A stretch of 64,000 nucleotides of DNA. Origin: Streptomyces sp. CB01201. GTDB taxonomy: Bacteria > Actinomycetota > Actinomycetes > Streptomycetales > Streptomycetaceae. The stretch is taken from the NCBI RefSeq assembly GCF_002803085.1, contig NZ_NNBJ01000020.1, positions 87,607 to 151,606 of the forward strand. The letters run 5' to 3'. A program made the position numbers and the translations under genes. Below, in pieces: positions 15,692 through 24,237 of this stretch (the first letter of the stretch is position 1; the number at the start of each line of letters is the position of its first letter). A model generated the notes under the pieces. It had not been told where the DNA came from, made no database searches, and saw only the letters and a program-made list of their open reading frames with translations.

Positions 15692-17128
15692 CTAGAAGGG
15701 ATGGCCGGCGGTCTCGCGGCGCACGGTGGTCCAGCGCAGCTCGGTGAAGGCGTCCAGGTTGGCGGAGCCGCCGAAGCGGGCGCCGGTGCCGGAGGCGGCG
15801 ATCCCGCCGAAGGGGGCCACGGCCTCGTCGTTGACCGTCTGGTCGTTGATGTGGGCGATCCCGGTGGGGATGCGGTCCGCGAGTTCCAGGCCGAGCGCGG
15901 TGTCCCGGGTGACGATGCCGAGCGAGAGCCCGTAGGGGCCGCTCGCCGCCAGGGTCGCGGCCTCGTCCAGGGTGGCGAAGGACCGCACCGGCGCGACCGG
16001 CCCGAAGACCTCCTCCGCGTAGGCGGGGGTGTGGTCGTCCACGTCGGCGAGGACGGTCGGGCGGAAGAAGAGGTCGCGGTGGCCGCCGCCGGCCGCGAGC
16101 CGGGCGCCGCGCGCGATGCTGGACTCCACCAGCCCCTGGATCTTGCCTAGTTGGCCCCGGTCGATGACGGGTCCGAGATGGACCCGCTCGCGGTGGGGGT
16201 CGCCGACGGTCAGCGCCTCGGCCTTGGCCGCGAGCCGCTCGATGTACTCCTCGTACAAGGAGGCGTGCACGAGGTGGCGGCCGGTGGTCATGCAGATCTG
16301 GCCCTGGTGGAAGAACGAGCCCCAGGTGGCCTGGGCGACGGCGCCCTCGATGTCGGCGTCCGCGAGGACGACGAGTGCCGAGTTCCCGCCCAACTCCAGG
16401 TGCGCCCGCTTGAGTTGGCGTCCGGCCGCCTCGCCCACCCGGCGGCCCGCGGCGGTCGACCCGGTGAAGGAGATGACGGGGATCCGGGGCTCGGCGACGA
16501 GGGCCTGTCCGGTCTCGGCACCGCCGGGCAGAAGGTGCAGCAGCCCTTCGGGCAGACCCGCCTCGGCGAACACGGCCCCGAGCGCGAGGCCGCCGCAGAC
16601 CGCGGTGCGCGGGTCGGGCTTGAGCAGCACCGCGTTGCCCAGCGCGAGCGCGGGGGCCACCGAGCGGATGGACAGGATGAGCGGAGCGTTGAACGGGGCG
16701 ATCACCGCGGTCACACCGACCGGGACGCGGCGGGTGTAGGAGAGCCGGGGCTGCTCGCTCGGAAGTATCTCGCCGAGCGGGCGGGAGGCCAGGGCGGCCG
16801 CCTCGTAGCACTCCTGGGCGGCGACGTGCAGCTCGAAGTCGGCCTTGCCGGGGATCGAGCCGGACTCGCGCACCAGCCATTCCCGCAGTTCGTCGGCGTG
16901 GCGGCTGAAGAGGTCGCCCGCCCTGCGCAGGACGGCCGCACGCGTGAGGTGCGGGGTGCGCGCCCAACCCGGCTGGGCCGCGGCGGCGATCGCGGCGGCC
17001 GTTTCCACGTCCTCGCCGGCGGCGAGGGTGACGGCGCCGAGCGATGCGCCGGTGGCGGGCTCGACGACCTCGTACTCACCCCCGGCGAGCGGTGCGGGCT
17101 GCCATGTCTTGGGGTCGAGCAGGGCCAT
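15692..17128 (-). CDS. Aldehyde dehydrogenase (benzaldehyde/vanillin dehydrogenase type)
   Basis: A 478-residue NAD(P)-dependent aldehyde dehydrogenase. The N-terminal region holds VGVTAVIAPFNAPL; HLELGGNSALVV carries the general-base Glu and GQICMTTGR the catalytic Cys; the C-terminal EEVFGPVAPV matches the family. The substitution pattern (HQGQICMTTGR, PFGGIAASGTGARFGG) is that of aromatic-aldehyde dehydrogenases. It lies 102 bases downstream of a thiolase gene on the same strand, suggesting an aromatic or fatty-acid degradation unit. The exact substrate is inferred only. Confidence 0.85.
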   Translation of the reverse strand: MALLDPKTWQPAPLAGGEYEVVEPATGASLGAVTLAAGEDVETAAAIAAAAQPGWARTPHLTRAAVLRRAGDLFSRHADELREWLVRESGSIPGKADFELHVAAQECYEAAALASRPLGEILPSEQPRLSYTRRVPVGVTAVIAPFNAPLILSIRSVAPALALGNAVLLKPDPRTAVCGGLALGAVFAEAGLPEGLLHLLPGGAETGQALVAEPRIPVISFTGSTAAGRRVGEAAGRQLKRAHLELGGNSALVVLADADIEGAVAQATWGSFFHQGQICMTTGRHLVHASLYEEYIERLAAKAEALTVGDPHRERVHLGPVIDRGQLGKIQGLVESSIARGARLAAGGGHRDLFFRPTVLADVDDHTPAYAEEVFGPVAPVRSFATLDEAATLAASGPYGLSLGIVTRDTALGLELADRIPTGIAHINDQTVNDEAVAPFGGIAASGTGARFGGSANLDAFTELRWTTVRRETAGHPF

Positions 17129-17230
17129 GAAGGCGCTCCAGTCACTTTCGCATCGGAGGGGCGAAGTCCCTTACGGGGCACGCTGGTTGACGGTACCGCC
17201 CGTCGGCGGCACCGCCGGAGTCCGGGTCGG

Positions 17231-18412
17231 TCAGCGTTCCAGTACGAGGGCGAGGCCCTGGCCCACCCCGATGCACAGGGCCGCGAGGCCCGTGCCCGAG
17301 CCGGCCGCGGCGAGCTGATGGGCCACGGCTCCGGCGAGGCGGGCACCCGAGGCGCCGAGCGGATGGCCGATCGCGATGGCGCCGCCGCGCGGGTTGACCA
17401 CGGCGGGGTCGAGGCCGGGCCATTCGGCGAGGCAGCCGAGCGACTGGGCGGCGAACGCCTCGTTCAGCTCGAAGGTGGTGAGGTCACCGAAGTCCTTGCC
17501 GGCCCTGGCGAGCGCCTTGCGGACCGCCTCGACCGGCCCGAGCCCGAAGAGCTGGGGCTCGATGCCGGTCACGGCGGAGCTCCGGATGCGGGCGAGCGGT
17601 TCGCGGCCGGTGGCACGCAGGCCGTCCTCGTCGACGAGCAGCAGGGCGGCGGCGCCGTCGTTGAGCGGCGAGGCGTTGCCCGCGGTCACCGAACCGTCCG
17701 TGCGGAAGGCCGGCTTGAGCCGGGCGAGCGCTTCCGGGGAGGACTCGCGGATGCACTCGTCGCGGGCGAGCTCGACCCCGGCGTACGGGACGACCTCGCC
17801 GTCGTACAGGCCCTTGGCCCAGGCCTCGGCGGCCTTGCGGTGGCTCTCCAGGGCGAAGGCGTCCTGCTGTTCGCGGGTGATGCCGTGCCGGTCGGCGATG
17901 AGTTCGGCGCCCTCGCCGAGCGCGACGGTCCACTCGGCGGGCAGCTTCGGGTTGGTCATGCGCCAGCCGAGGGTGGTGGAGAACATCTGCTGGTGCCCGG
18001 CGGGAAAGGCGCGTTCGGGCTTCTGGACGACCCAGGGGGCGCGGGACATCGACTCGACGCCGCCCGCGACGGCGATGGAGGCGTCACCGACCGCGATGGC
18101 GCGGGCCGCCTGGATGACGGCTTCGAGGCCCGAGCCGCACAGCCGGTTGACGGTGACGCCGGGCACCGAGACCGGCAGCCCCGCGAGCAGCACGGCCATC
18201 CGGGCCACGTCGCGGTTGTCCTCCCCCGCTCCGTTGGCGTCGCCGAAGTACACGTCGTCGATGCGGGCCGGGTCGAGCTCGGGGCTGCGGTCCACCAGGG
18301 ACCTGACCACATGGGCGGCGAGGTCGTCGGGCCGCACCGCGGCGAGGGCGCCGCCGAACTTGCCGATCGGGGTGCGGACGGCGTCGACGATGTACACGTC
18401 GCGGATGCTCAT
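17231..18412 (-). CDS. Thiolase (acetyl-CoA acyltransferase; 3-oxoadipyl-CoA thiolase-like)
   Basis: A 393-residue degradative-type thiolase. NRLCGSGLEAV holds the acyl-accepting Cys, GGVESMSRAP is a family marker, NPRGGAIAIGHPLGASG has the active-site His and CIGVGQG the second Cys. The N-terminus DVYIVDAVRTPIGKFGG is typical of PcaF/FadA-type enzymes that cleave 3-oxoacyl-CoA to acetyl-CoA. GGAGAG precedes the ATG. With the aldehyde dehydrogenase downstream, a role in aromatic acid catabolism is reasonable. The pca genes themselves are not in the window. Confidence 0.85.
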   Translation of the reverse strand: MSIRDVYIVDAVRTPIGKFGGALAAVRPDDLAAHVVRSLVDRSPELDPARIDDVYFGDANGAGEDNRDVARMAVLLAGLPVSVPGVTVNRLCGSGLEAVIQAARAIAVGDASIAVAGGVESMSRAPWVVQKPERAFPAGHQQMFSTTLGWRMTNPKLPAEWTVALGEGAELIADRHGITREQQDAFALESHRKAAEAWAKGLYDGEVVPYAGVELARDECIRESSPEALARLKPAFRTDGSVTAGNASPLNDGAAALLLVDEDGLRATGREPLARIRSSAVTGIEPQLFGLGPVEAVRKALARAGKDFGDLTTFELNEAFAAQSLGCLAEWPGLDPAVVNPRGGAIAIGHPLGASGARLAGAVAHQLAAAGSGTGLAALCIGVGQGLALVLER

Positions 18413-18553
18413 CGGGTCTCTCCCACGGATCTCTTCACCGCTTCGCGGCCACCACGGCAGCCTGTTCGCCCAGTGAAGTGATGTTCATGAATGGCTGCGC
18501 CCGAGTCTCTGCCCCTCGCCGTCCGCTGTCAACGGGCCCCGGCCGGAACCCGG

Positions 18554-18853
18554 TCAGCCGCCGGGGCGGGCCGGTACGTCCCTGACCACCGCGGTCAGAC
18601 CGATGTCGAGTTCGGACCCGTCGACCAGCAGCGCCTCGACCGCCCGCCCCGCGGAGTCGATCTCGGCCTCGATGCCGTGTCCGGCATAGCGGGGGTAGCC
18701 CGAGACCCCCGTCTCACCGGTGGCCTCGACGACGGCGGACCGTACGGCGCTGTCGGCCACCGAGGCATCGCCCCGGGACTCGACGTGCTCGGGCACCAGC
18801 AGGATCTCGAAGCGCCGCGGGTGCCGGCTCGCGTACTGCGGTTGATGGCTCAT
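18554..18853 (-). CDS. Hypothetical protein, 99 residues
   Basis: A small protein beginning MSHQPQYASRHP, with strands RFEILLVPEHV and IEAEIDSAGRAVEALLVDG. Codon use is like its neighbours. No known motif, signal peptide or membrane segment was recognised. It lies alone between the thiolase and LacI-regulator genes, on the same strand as both. Confidence 0.6.
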   Translation of the reverse strand: MSHQPQYASRHPRRFEILLVPEHVESRGDASVADSAVRSAVVEATGETGVSGYPRYAGHGIEAEIDSAGRAVEALLVDGSELDIGLTAVVRDVPARPGG

Positions 18854-18908
18854 GCTCCGAACGCTAGACACCCGGCGCCCCTGACGCACCCCGTCCCACG
18901 CGCCGGGC

Positions 18909-19931
18909 TCAGCTGGATTCGCGCGGCAGCGCCCGGGCGCCCATGAGGTCGTGCCGCTCGGGGGCGCCGTCCGGGTCGCGCACCACGCGGTCGACCAGTT
19001 CGGCCAGGTGGCGGCCGGTCACCATCTCGACGCGCACCGTGCTCAGACGGGGGCGCAGGAGCCTGCCGAGCAGCAGGTCGTCGGCGCCGATCACCGCGGC
19101 CTCGCCGGGGACATCGATGTCAGCGTCCTGGAGCGCGCGCATCAGGAGCATCGCGTACTCGTCGTTGTAGGCGAACACCGCGTCCAGCCCCAACTCGCGC
19201 CAACGGGAGGCAAGTTGGGATGCGGACTCTTCCGTGTACGCCATCGTCACCGGCTCGACGAGCGCGTCCGTGCCGTGCGCGGCCTTGCGGGCGCCGGCCA
19301 GGCGCGGCCGGGAGAAGAGTTCGAGACCGGGCTCCTCGGGCATCAGCACGCCGATCCGGCGACGACCCCGCTCAAGCAGGTGGGCGACGGCACTCTCGCC
19401 GACCTCGCGCTGGTCCATCACGAGCGCGTGGGCGCCCTCGACGCGCTGCGGGCCCAGCGTTATGACCGCGCGGGCCCCGGAGCGCTTGAGGAGCTGGACG
19501 CCCTGCGGAGTCAGCTCGATCTCGCCGAGCGAGACCACCGCGACCGGCCGCAGTTCGGCCCATGCGCGGGCCGCCTCGTCGGCGCCCAGCCCGAGACTCC
19601 CGTACTGCACGACGGTGTAGTCGAGCCGGCGCAGCTCCCACTGGAGTTCGTTGAAGAACCGGCTGTAGAGCGGCCCCACCGGGATGTGGGAGGTCGGCAG
19701 CAGCACGATCCGGGTGTGCCCGGCGCGCAGGCTGCGGGCCGCGGCGTGCGGCACATAGCCCAGTTCCTCGGCGGCGGCCCGCACCTTGATCCGGGTGGGC
19801 TCGCTGATCCGCACGGCCGAGGTGTTGTTGAGCACGTAGCTCACGGTCGCCCGGGAGACCCCGGCGAGCCTGGCCACGTCGGCACTGGTCGGGACGGGAC
19901 GGTCGGCAGGCTGCTTGGGTGTCTGGCTCAT
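18909..19931 (-). CDS. LacI family transcriptional regulator
   Basis: A 340-residue LacI/GalR repressor. The N-terminal helix-turn-helix and hinge are clear (SADVARLAGVSRATVSYVLNNTS, then AAEELGYVPHAAARSLR), followed by a periplasmic-binding-protein-like effector domain. ATG 19931 is chosen; an in-frame ATG at 19943 would add four residues, and GGAAAG lies between the ideal distances for both. It is divergent from an MFS transporter and alpha/beta hydrolase, its likely targets, and a 12-bp palindrome with a central CG lies between them. Confidence 0.85.
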   Translation of the reverse strand: MSQTPKQPADRPVPTSADVARLAGVSRATVSYVLNNTSAVRISEPTRIKVRAAAEELGYVPHAAARSLRAGHTRIVLLPTSHIPVGPLYSRFFNELQWELRRLDYTVVQYGSLGLGADEAARAWAELRPVAVVSLGEIELTPQGVQLLKRSGARAVITLGPQRVEGAHALVMDQREVGESAVAHLLERGRRRIGVLMPEEPGLELFSRPRLAGARKAAHGTDALVEPVTMAYTEESASQLASRWRELGLDAVFAYNDEYAMLLMRALQDADIDVPGEAAVIGADDLLLGRLLRPRLSTVRVEMVTGRHLAELVDRVVRDPDGAPERHDLMGARALPRESS

Positions 19932-20017
19932 CGCGATCGGCATCTTTCCAGACGCGTCCGGGCCAGGGTCTAGCGGATGGCCTGAATTCGATGCTACACA
20001 GTGCTTACGCGCATCGT

Positions 20018-20029
20018 TGACACGTGTCA
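20018..20029. promoter_or_regulatory. Candidate LacI-type operator
   Basis: TGACACGTGTCA is a perfect 12-bp palindrome with the central CG typical of LacI-family operators. It lies between the divergent LacI gene and MFS transporter gene. TTGACA (20017-20022) within it could be a -35 box for the transporter. Confidence 0.55.
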
Positions 20030-20189
20030 CCACAAGCGTCACCGCCGTCGGTCACAGGCCGTCGTCCCGTCGGCACCGGTGTCACCAGGAGTCCTCCACC
20101 GTCCGGAACCCTCATTCCGCACCGGTCGGGCCCCGAGCCGCGCGCGCTCGTCCCCCTCGTCCGCCTCTTCCCACTCCTCGGAGGGCAGC

Positions 20190-21437
20190 GTGGCCCTTTC
20201 CTCCCCCGGCACCGGCATCCCCCTGGCCGTCACCGACCCGGCTCCCCGTCCCGCACGCGGGCTCCTTCCGCTGCTGCTGCTCGGCAACACCGCCATGTAC
20301 GCCCTCTACATCGGCGTACCCGGGGTGCTGCTGGCGCTCCAGATCGAGCACATCGACGCGGCGCACAAGGTCGCCGACTTCGGTCTCGTCTCCGGCGTCT
20401 CGGCGATCTTCGCGACCGTGTTCAACCCGGTGGCGGGCGCGCTCTCCGACCGTTCGGGGCGCCGTAATCCCTGGATACTCGGCGGCGGCCTGCTGGCGCT
20501 GCCAGTCATGCTGCTGCTCGGCACGGTCCACACGCTGCTGCTCGTGACCATCGTGTGGTGCCTGGGCCAGGCCGTCCTCAACGTCTACCAGGCTGCGCTC
20601 ACCTCGGTCGTCCCCGACCGGGTGCCGCTGTCCGCCCGCGGCAAGGCGTCAGCCGCCGTCGGGCTCGGGCTGCCCTTCGGCTCCACCGTCGGCGCGCTGC
20701 TCGGCGCCGCCTTCGCCGACCACTACCGCACCGGCTATCTGGTCTTCGGCGCCCTCATCGCCGTCGCCGCGGTCGTGTTCACGGCCGGGACGCGCGAGGA
20801 GAGACGGCCGGCCAAGGCGCCGCTCCCCTTCGCCCGGCAGCTCTCCGCGTTCACCGGCGCGCTGCGCGACCACGACTTCCGCTGGGCGTTCATCGGGCGC
20901 GCGCTGCTCGTGCTCGGTTACTTCTCGGTGGCCGGATACCAGCTCTACATCCTCCAGGACCACACCCGTCTTCCGGCGGGCCTCTCGCCCGAGCACGCGG
21001 TGGCGATCCTGACGCCGGTCAACGCCGTCGCCATGGTGGTCTCCACCGTGCTCGGCGGCTGGCTCTCCGACCGCCACGACCGGCGCAAACGGTTCGTCGG
21101 GGCCTCGGCGGCGCTCTCCGCGGCCGCTCTGATCATCCCGGCGGTCTCGCCGAGCTGGCCCGCGATGATCGCGTTCGCGGTCGTCAACGGCCTGGGTTTC
21201 GGCTGCTACATGGCGGTCGACACCGCGCTCGTCACCCTCGTCCTGCCGAAGGCCGAGGACGCGGCCCGGGACATGGGCGTCCTCAACGTCGCCAACGCGG
21301 GCCCGCAGATCGTCGCCCCGTTCGCGGCCTCCCTGATCGTCTCGGCCAGTGGCGGCTACACCGCGCTCTTCCTGGCCGGAGCGGCGCTGTCGGTCCTGGG
21401 CGCGCTGGCCGTGCGCCCGATCAGGTCCGTGCGCTGA
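20190..21437 (+). CDS. MFS transporter
   Basis: A 415-residue major facilitator with about twelve hydrophobic segments. The loop 2-3 motif appears as GALSDRSGRRNPWI and its counterpart in the second half as GGWLSDRHDRRKRF. The substrate is unknown; LacI control hints at a sugar. The frame is open from 20001 but only the GTG at 20190 has a good ribosome site (GGAGGG) directly upstream and starts near the first membrane segment. The alpha/beta hydrolase follows 159 bases later. Confidence 0.85.
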   Translation: MALSSPGTGIPLAVTDPAPRPARGLLPLLLLGNTAMYALYIGVPGVLLALQIEHIDAAHKVADFGLVSGVSAIFATVFNPVAGALSDRSGRRNPWILGGGLLALPVMLLLGTVHTLLLVTIVWCLGQAVLNVYQAALTSVVPDRVPLSARGKASAAVGLGLPFGSTVGALLGAAFADHYRTGYLVFGALIAVAAVVFTAGTREERRPAKAPLPFARQLSAFTGALRDHDFRWAFIGRALLVLGYFSVAGYQLYILQDHTRLPAGLSPEHAVAILTPVNAVAMVVSTVLGGWLSDRHDRRKRFVGASAALSAAALIIPAVSPSWPAMIAFAVVNGLGFGCYMAVDTALVTLVLPKAEDAARDMGVLNVANAGPQIVAPFAASLIVSASGGYTALFLAGAALSVLGALAVRPIRSVR

Positions 21438-21459
21438 CAGACGTACGGGCCCGGGGCCC

Positions 21460-21480
21460 GCGCGTGCCTGACACACGCGC
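21460..21480 (+). terminator. Hairpin after MFS transporter
   Basis: GCGCGTG (21460-21466) pairs with CACGCGC (21474-21480) around a 7-nt loop, 22 bases after the stop. A modest terminator or attenuator. Confidence 0.4.
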
Positions 21481-21596
21481 CGGTCCGGGGTCCGTATCCG
21501 TACGGTTCCGGGGCGGGCCCGCACCTGACCGCGCCGCCCGCCCCGGGCCCGTACACCCTCCGATCGACCGCACCACCCGTACCGAAAGGCAATATC

Positions 21597-22292
21597 GTGC
21601 AACTCAACACGCGCACCTGGGGAGAGGGCGACCGTGTCGCGCTCCTGATCCACGGGATCATGGCCGACCACCGCACCTGGCGGAAGGTGGGCCCGGCGCT
21701 CGCCGACCGGGGCTATCGCGTCATCGCGGTGGACCTGCGCGGCCACGGCGCGAGCGGGCGCGGCGAGTACCGCCCCGAACTCTTCGCGGACGATCTCGTC
21801 GAAACGCTGCCCGCCGGGGCCGAGTTGGCGATCGGCCACTCGCTCGGCGCGCTCTCCCTCTCGCTCGCCGTCGAGCGGCTGCGGCCGGCCCGCGCGGTGT
21901 ACTCGGATCCGGCCTGGAACGTCAACTCCCCCCAGGAGAGCGTGAGTCCGGAACTCTTCGCCCAGTTCAAGGGGGCGACCCGGGAGATGGTCGCCGGGCT
22001 CAACCCGCGCTGGGAGCAGGAGGACATCGACATCGAGCTGGCGACTCTGGGGCTCTGGGACGAGAACACCGCCCTCGGCCTGGCCGCGATGTTCGGCTCG
22101 GACCTGGTCCCCGCGAAGGCCGTCGTCCCCTCGCTCGTCCAGCTCGCCGAGGCGAGCTTCCTCTACGACGCGGCGGAGGCGGCCCGCCTCGAAGCGCGTG
22201 GCTTCGAGGTCCGTACCGTCAAGGGCGCGGGGCACACGATCCACCGCGACGACTTCGACGGTTTCATGGCTTCGCTCGACGGCTGGATCTGA
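21597..22292 (+). CDS. Alpha/beta hydrolase
   Basis: A 231-residue esterase/lipase-like hydrolase. HGIM near residue 19 forms the oxyanion hole, the nucleophile elbow is GHSLG, and the catalytic His is in GAGHTIHRDD near the C-terminus. GAAAGG lies eight bases before GTG 21597. It is on the same strand as the MFS transporter and may be co-regulated by the LacI repressor. The substrate is unknown. Confidence 0.85.
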   Translation: MQLNTRTWGEGDRVALLIHGIMADHRTWRKVGPALADRGYRVIAVDLRGHGASGRGEYRPELFADDLVETLPAGAELAIGHSLGALSLSLAVERLRPARAVYSDPAWNVNSPQESVSPELFAQFKGATREMVAGLNPRWEQEDIDIELATLGLWDENTALGLAAMFGSDLVPAKAVVPSLVQLAEASFLYDAAEAARLEARGFEVRTVKGAGHTIHRDDFDGFMASLDGWI

Positions 22293-22335
22293 CGTCGCCG
22301 GGCGGCCGGACCCCCGTCCCGGCCGCCCCGACGTC
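22291..22335. terminator. Terminator between convergent hydrolase genes
   Basis: GACGTCG and GGGCGGCCGG (22291-22309, with a CC bulge) pair with a 17-nt complement at 22319-22335. It lies between the alpha/beta hydrolase and the isochorismatase-like gene and could serve both. Confidence 0.6.
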
Positions 22336-22340
22336 CCCGC

Positions 22341-23009
22341 TCAGGCCGGGAGCGCGTCCACCGTGGGCACGACGACCCCGAACAGGTCGGTGATCGCGGT
22401 GAGCGCGGCGGTCTGGAGGTCGTTCGCCCGAAGGTCCCTGCCGTCGGGCGCGGTGAGGGAGCGGGTCGCCGTGGTCTCGGCGACGACCGTGGGCCGGTAA
22501 CCGAGGTTGAAGGCGCCCTGCGCGGTGTAGTTGACGCACATGTGGGTCATGAACCCGGCGATGACCAGGTCCTTGCCGCTGCCCGGGGCCGCGCCGAGCT
22601 GGGTCAGGGTCTTCTCCAGGTCGGTCAGGTGGAAGGAGTTGGGGAACTGCTTGACCACGACGGGCTCCCCGTCCTTCGGGGCCACTTCGTCGCTGATGGC
22701 TCCGATGTGGGCGCGGATGTCGTACGGTCCGCCCTCACCGCCGTCGTTGATGATGTGCACGACCGGGGCGCCTTCGGCGCGGGCCCGCTCCAGCAGGCGC
22801 GCCCCGGCCGCGAGGGCTTCCTCGGCGCCCTCCAGGGCCATCACGCCGGTGCGGTAGGTGTTCTGGTAGTCGACCAGGATCAGGATCGAGTCGCCGAGCC
22901 GCGGCGGCCGGCTGTCCAGGCCGACCACCTCGCGCAGGGGCGCGGAAGGCTGGTGGGTGAGGGACTGGCGGTCGAAGGACTGCGGGGTGGCGTTCTCTTC
23001 GGTGCTCAT
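22341..23009 (-). CDS. Isochorismatase-like cysteine hydrolase
   Basis: A 222-residue hydrolase of the isochorismatase/nicotinamidase fold. The triad residues are visible as Asp in LVDYQNTY, Lys in VVKQFPNSF and Cys in MTHMCVNYTAQGAF. About 40 residues precede the domain. The ATG at 23009 has GAGAGG upstream; the longer frame is non-coding. It is downstream of a GlxA-type regulator gene on the same strand, a pairing often seen where the regulator controls the hydrolase. The substrate is unknown. Confidence 0.85.
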   Translation of the reverse strand: MSTEENATPQSFDRQSLTHQPSAPLREVVGLDSRPPRLGDSILILVDYQNTYRTGVMALEGAEEALAAGARLLERARAEGAPVVHIINDGGEGGPYDIRAHIGAISDEVAPKDGEPVVVKQFPNSFHLTDLEKTLTQLGAAPGSGKDLVIAGFMTHMCVNYTAQGAFNLGYRPTVVAETTATRSLTAPDGRDLRANDLQTAALTAITDLFGVVVPTVDALPA

Positions 23010-23070
23010 CTCGGGCCTCTCATAACGTAATTGACGGAGCGTCATGGATCGGATGGGGTCATGGTTGCGG

Positions 23071-23106
23071 GCATGGCGAAGCCGTCGCGGCATGGCGAAG
23101 CCGTCG
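23071..23106. repeat. Tandem duplication of a 19-bp unit
   Basis: GCATGGCGAAGCCGTCGCG at 23071-23089 is followed directly by a second copy whose first 17 bases match (23090-23106). It lies between the regulator and the isochorismatase-like gene. The unit contains the inverted motif GGC-GAA-GCC. Confidence 0.7.
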
Positions 23107-23134
23107 GGATCGCGCTCGGGACAAGGTGCAGAGG

Positions 23135-24127
23135 TCAGGCGGGCTGGGTGCGGAAGCGCCGGCGGTAGGCAGCCGGGGTGGTCGCGAGCTGACGTCTGAC
23201 CGCGCGGTGCAGGGTCTCCACCGAGCCGAGACCGGACGTATGCGCGACCTCGTCGAGCGGGCAGTCGGTGGTCTCCAGCAGGCGCCGGGCCGACTCGACC
23301 CGGGCGGCCTCGACGTAGGAGGCGGGGCTCGCGCCGGTCTCCTGTTTGAAGACCCGGGCGAAGTGCCGCTCGCTCAGACACATGCGGGCCGCGAGGGCCT
23401 GGGCCGACAGGTCCTCGTCGAGGTGGTCGGCGATCCACAGGCGCAGCTCGTCGATGTCGCGCCGGGAGGTGGCGGGCCGGCTGAGCGGCACGGAGAACTG
23501 GCTCTGGCCGCCCTGCCGTCTGAGGTACATCACCAGCTGCCGGGCCACCGCGAGGGCGACCTCCTCGCCCTGGTCCTCGGCGACCAGGGCGAGCGACAGG
23601 TCCAGGCAGGCGCTGATCCCTGCGCCGGTCCACAGCCGCCCCCGGTCGGTGCGGACGAAGATGGGGTCCGGGTCGACGGTGACGGCGGGGTGGTCGGCGG
23701 CGAGCTGGGCGGCCGTCAGCCAGTGGGTGGTCACCGTCCTGCCGTCGAGGAGCCCGGCCGCAGCGAGGACATGGGCGCCCACGCACACCGACGCCACCCG
23801 GTGGGCGTACCGTGCGGTGTCCCTCACCCAGGACACGACGTCCGGGTCGATGCGGGCGACGGGCCCCGCGTCGGTGAGGTCGACCGCGCCGGGCACGAGC
23901 AGGGTGTCCACGCCTCGGCCGACCTCCGCGAACGACAGGTCGGCGATCAGCCGCACGCCCGCCGACGTGCGCACCTCGCCGGCGGCGGGGCCGGCAAGGC
24001 ACACCTGGTACCCGGCGCGGCCGCCGGTCTCACGGTTGGCCAGGGCGAAGACCTCGGCCGGTCCGGTGACATCCAGGAGGTCGACATCGGGGAAGACCGC
24101 GATGACGACCCGGTGCGAAGTGGGCAT
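23135..24127 (-). CDS. GlxA/AraC family transcriptional regulator
   Basis: A 330-residue regulator with an N-terminal DJ-1/PfpI-like domain (VVIAVFPDVDLLDVTGPAEVF; SVCVGAHVLAAAGLLDGRTVTTHW contains the nucleophile-elbow Cys) and a C-terminal AraC double helix-turn-helix (LAARMCLSERHFARVFKQETGASPASYVEAARV, then DEVAHTSGLGSVETLHRAVRRQL). The likely local target is the isochorismatase-like hydrolase. No effector can be inferred. Confidence 0.9.
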   Translation of the reverse strand: MPTSHRVVIAVFPDVDLLDVTGPAEVFALANRETGGRAGYQVCLAGPAAGEVRTSAGVRLIADLSFAEVGRGVDTLLVPGAVDLTDAGPVARIDPDVVSWVRDTARYAHRVASVCVGAHVLAAAGLLDGRTVTTHWLTAAQLAADHPAVTVDPDPIFVRTDRGRLWTGAGISACLDLSLALVAEDQGEEVALAVARQLVMYLRRQGGQSQFSVPLSRPATSRRDIDELRLWIADHLDEDLSAQALAARMCLSERHFARVFKQETGASPASYVEAARVESARRLLETTDCPLDEVAHTSGLGSVETLHRAVRRQLATTPAAYRRRFRTQPA

Positions 24128-24237
24128 GCACCCATCCTCGGCGCCCGCCCCGGTGGCCGCAATGACGATTCCCTGTCACATCCGGACACCGGCCCGATCC
24201 GGCTCGTCCGGGCCACGGCGCCGGGCCCCGCCCGGGC

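Noticed and set aside
15459..16967. 502-codon Arg/Pro-rich minus frame overlapping the aldehyde dehydrogenase
   Set aside because: Same strand, wrong frame; the dehydrogenase motifs are in the frame ending at 15692.
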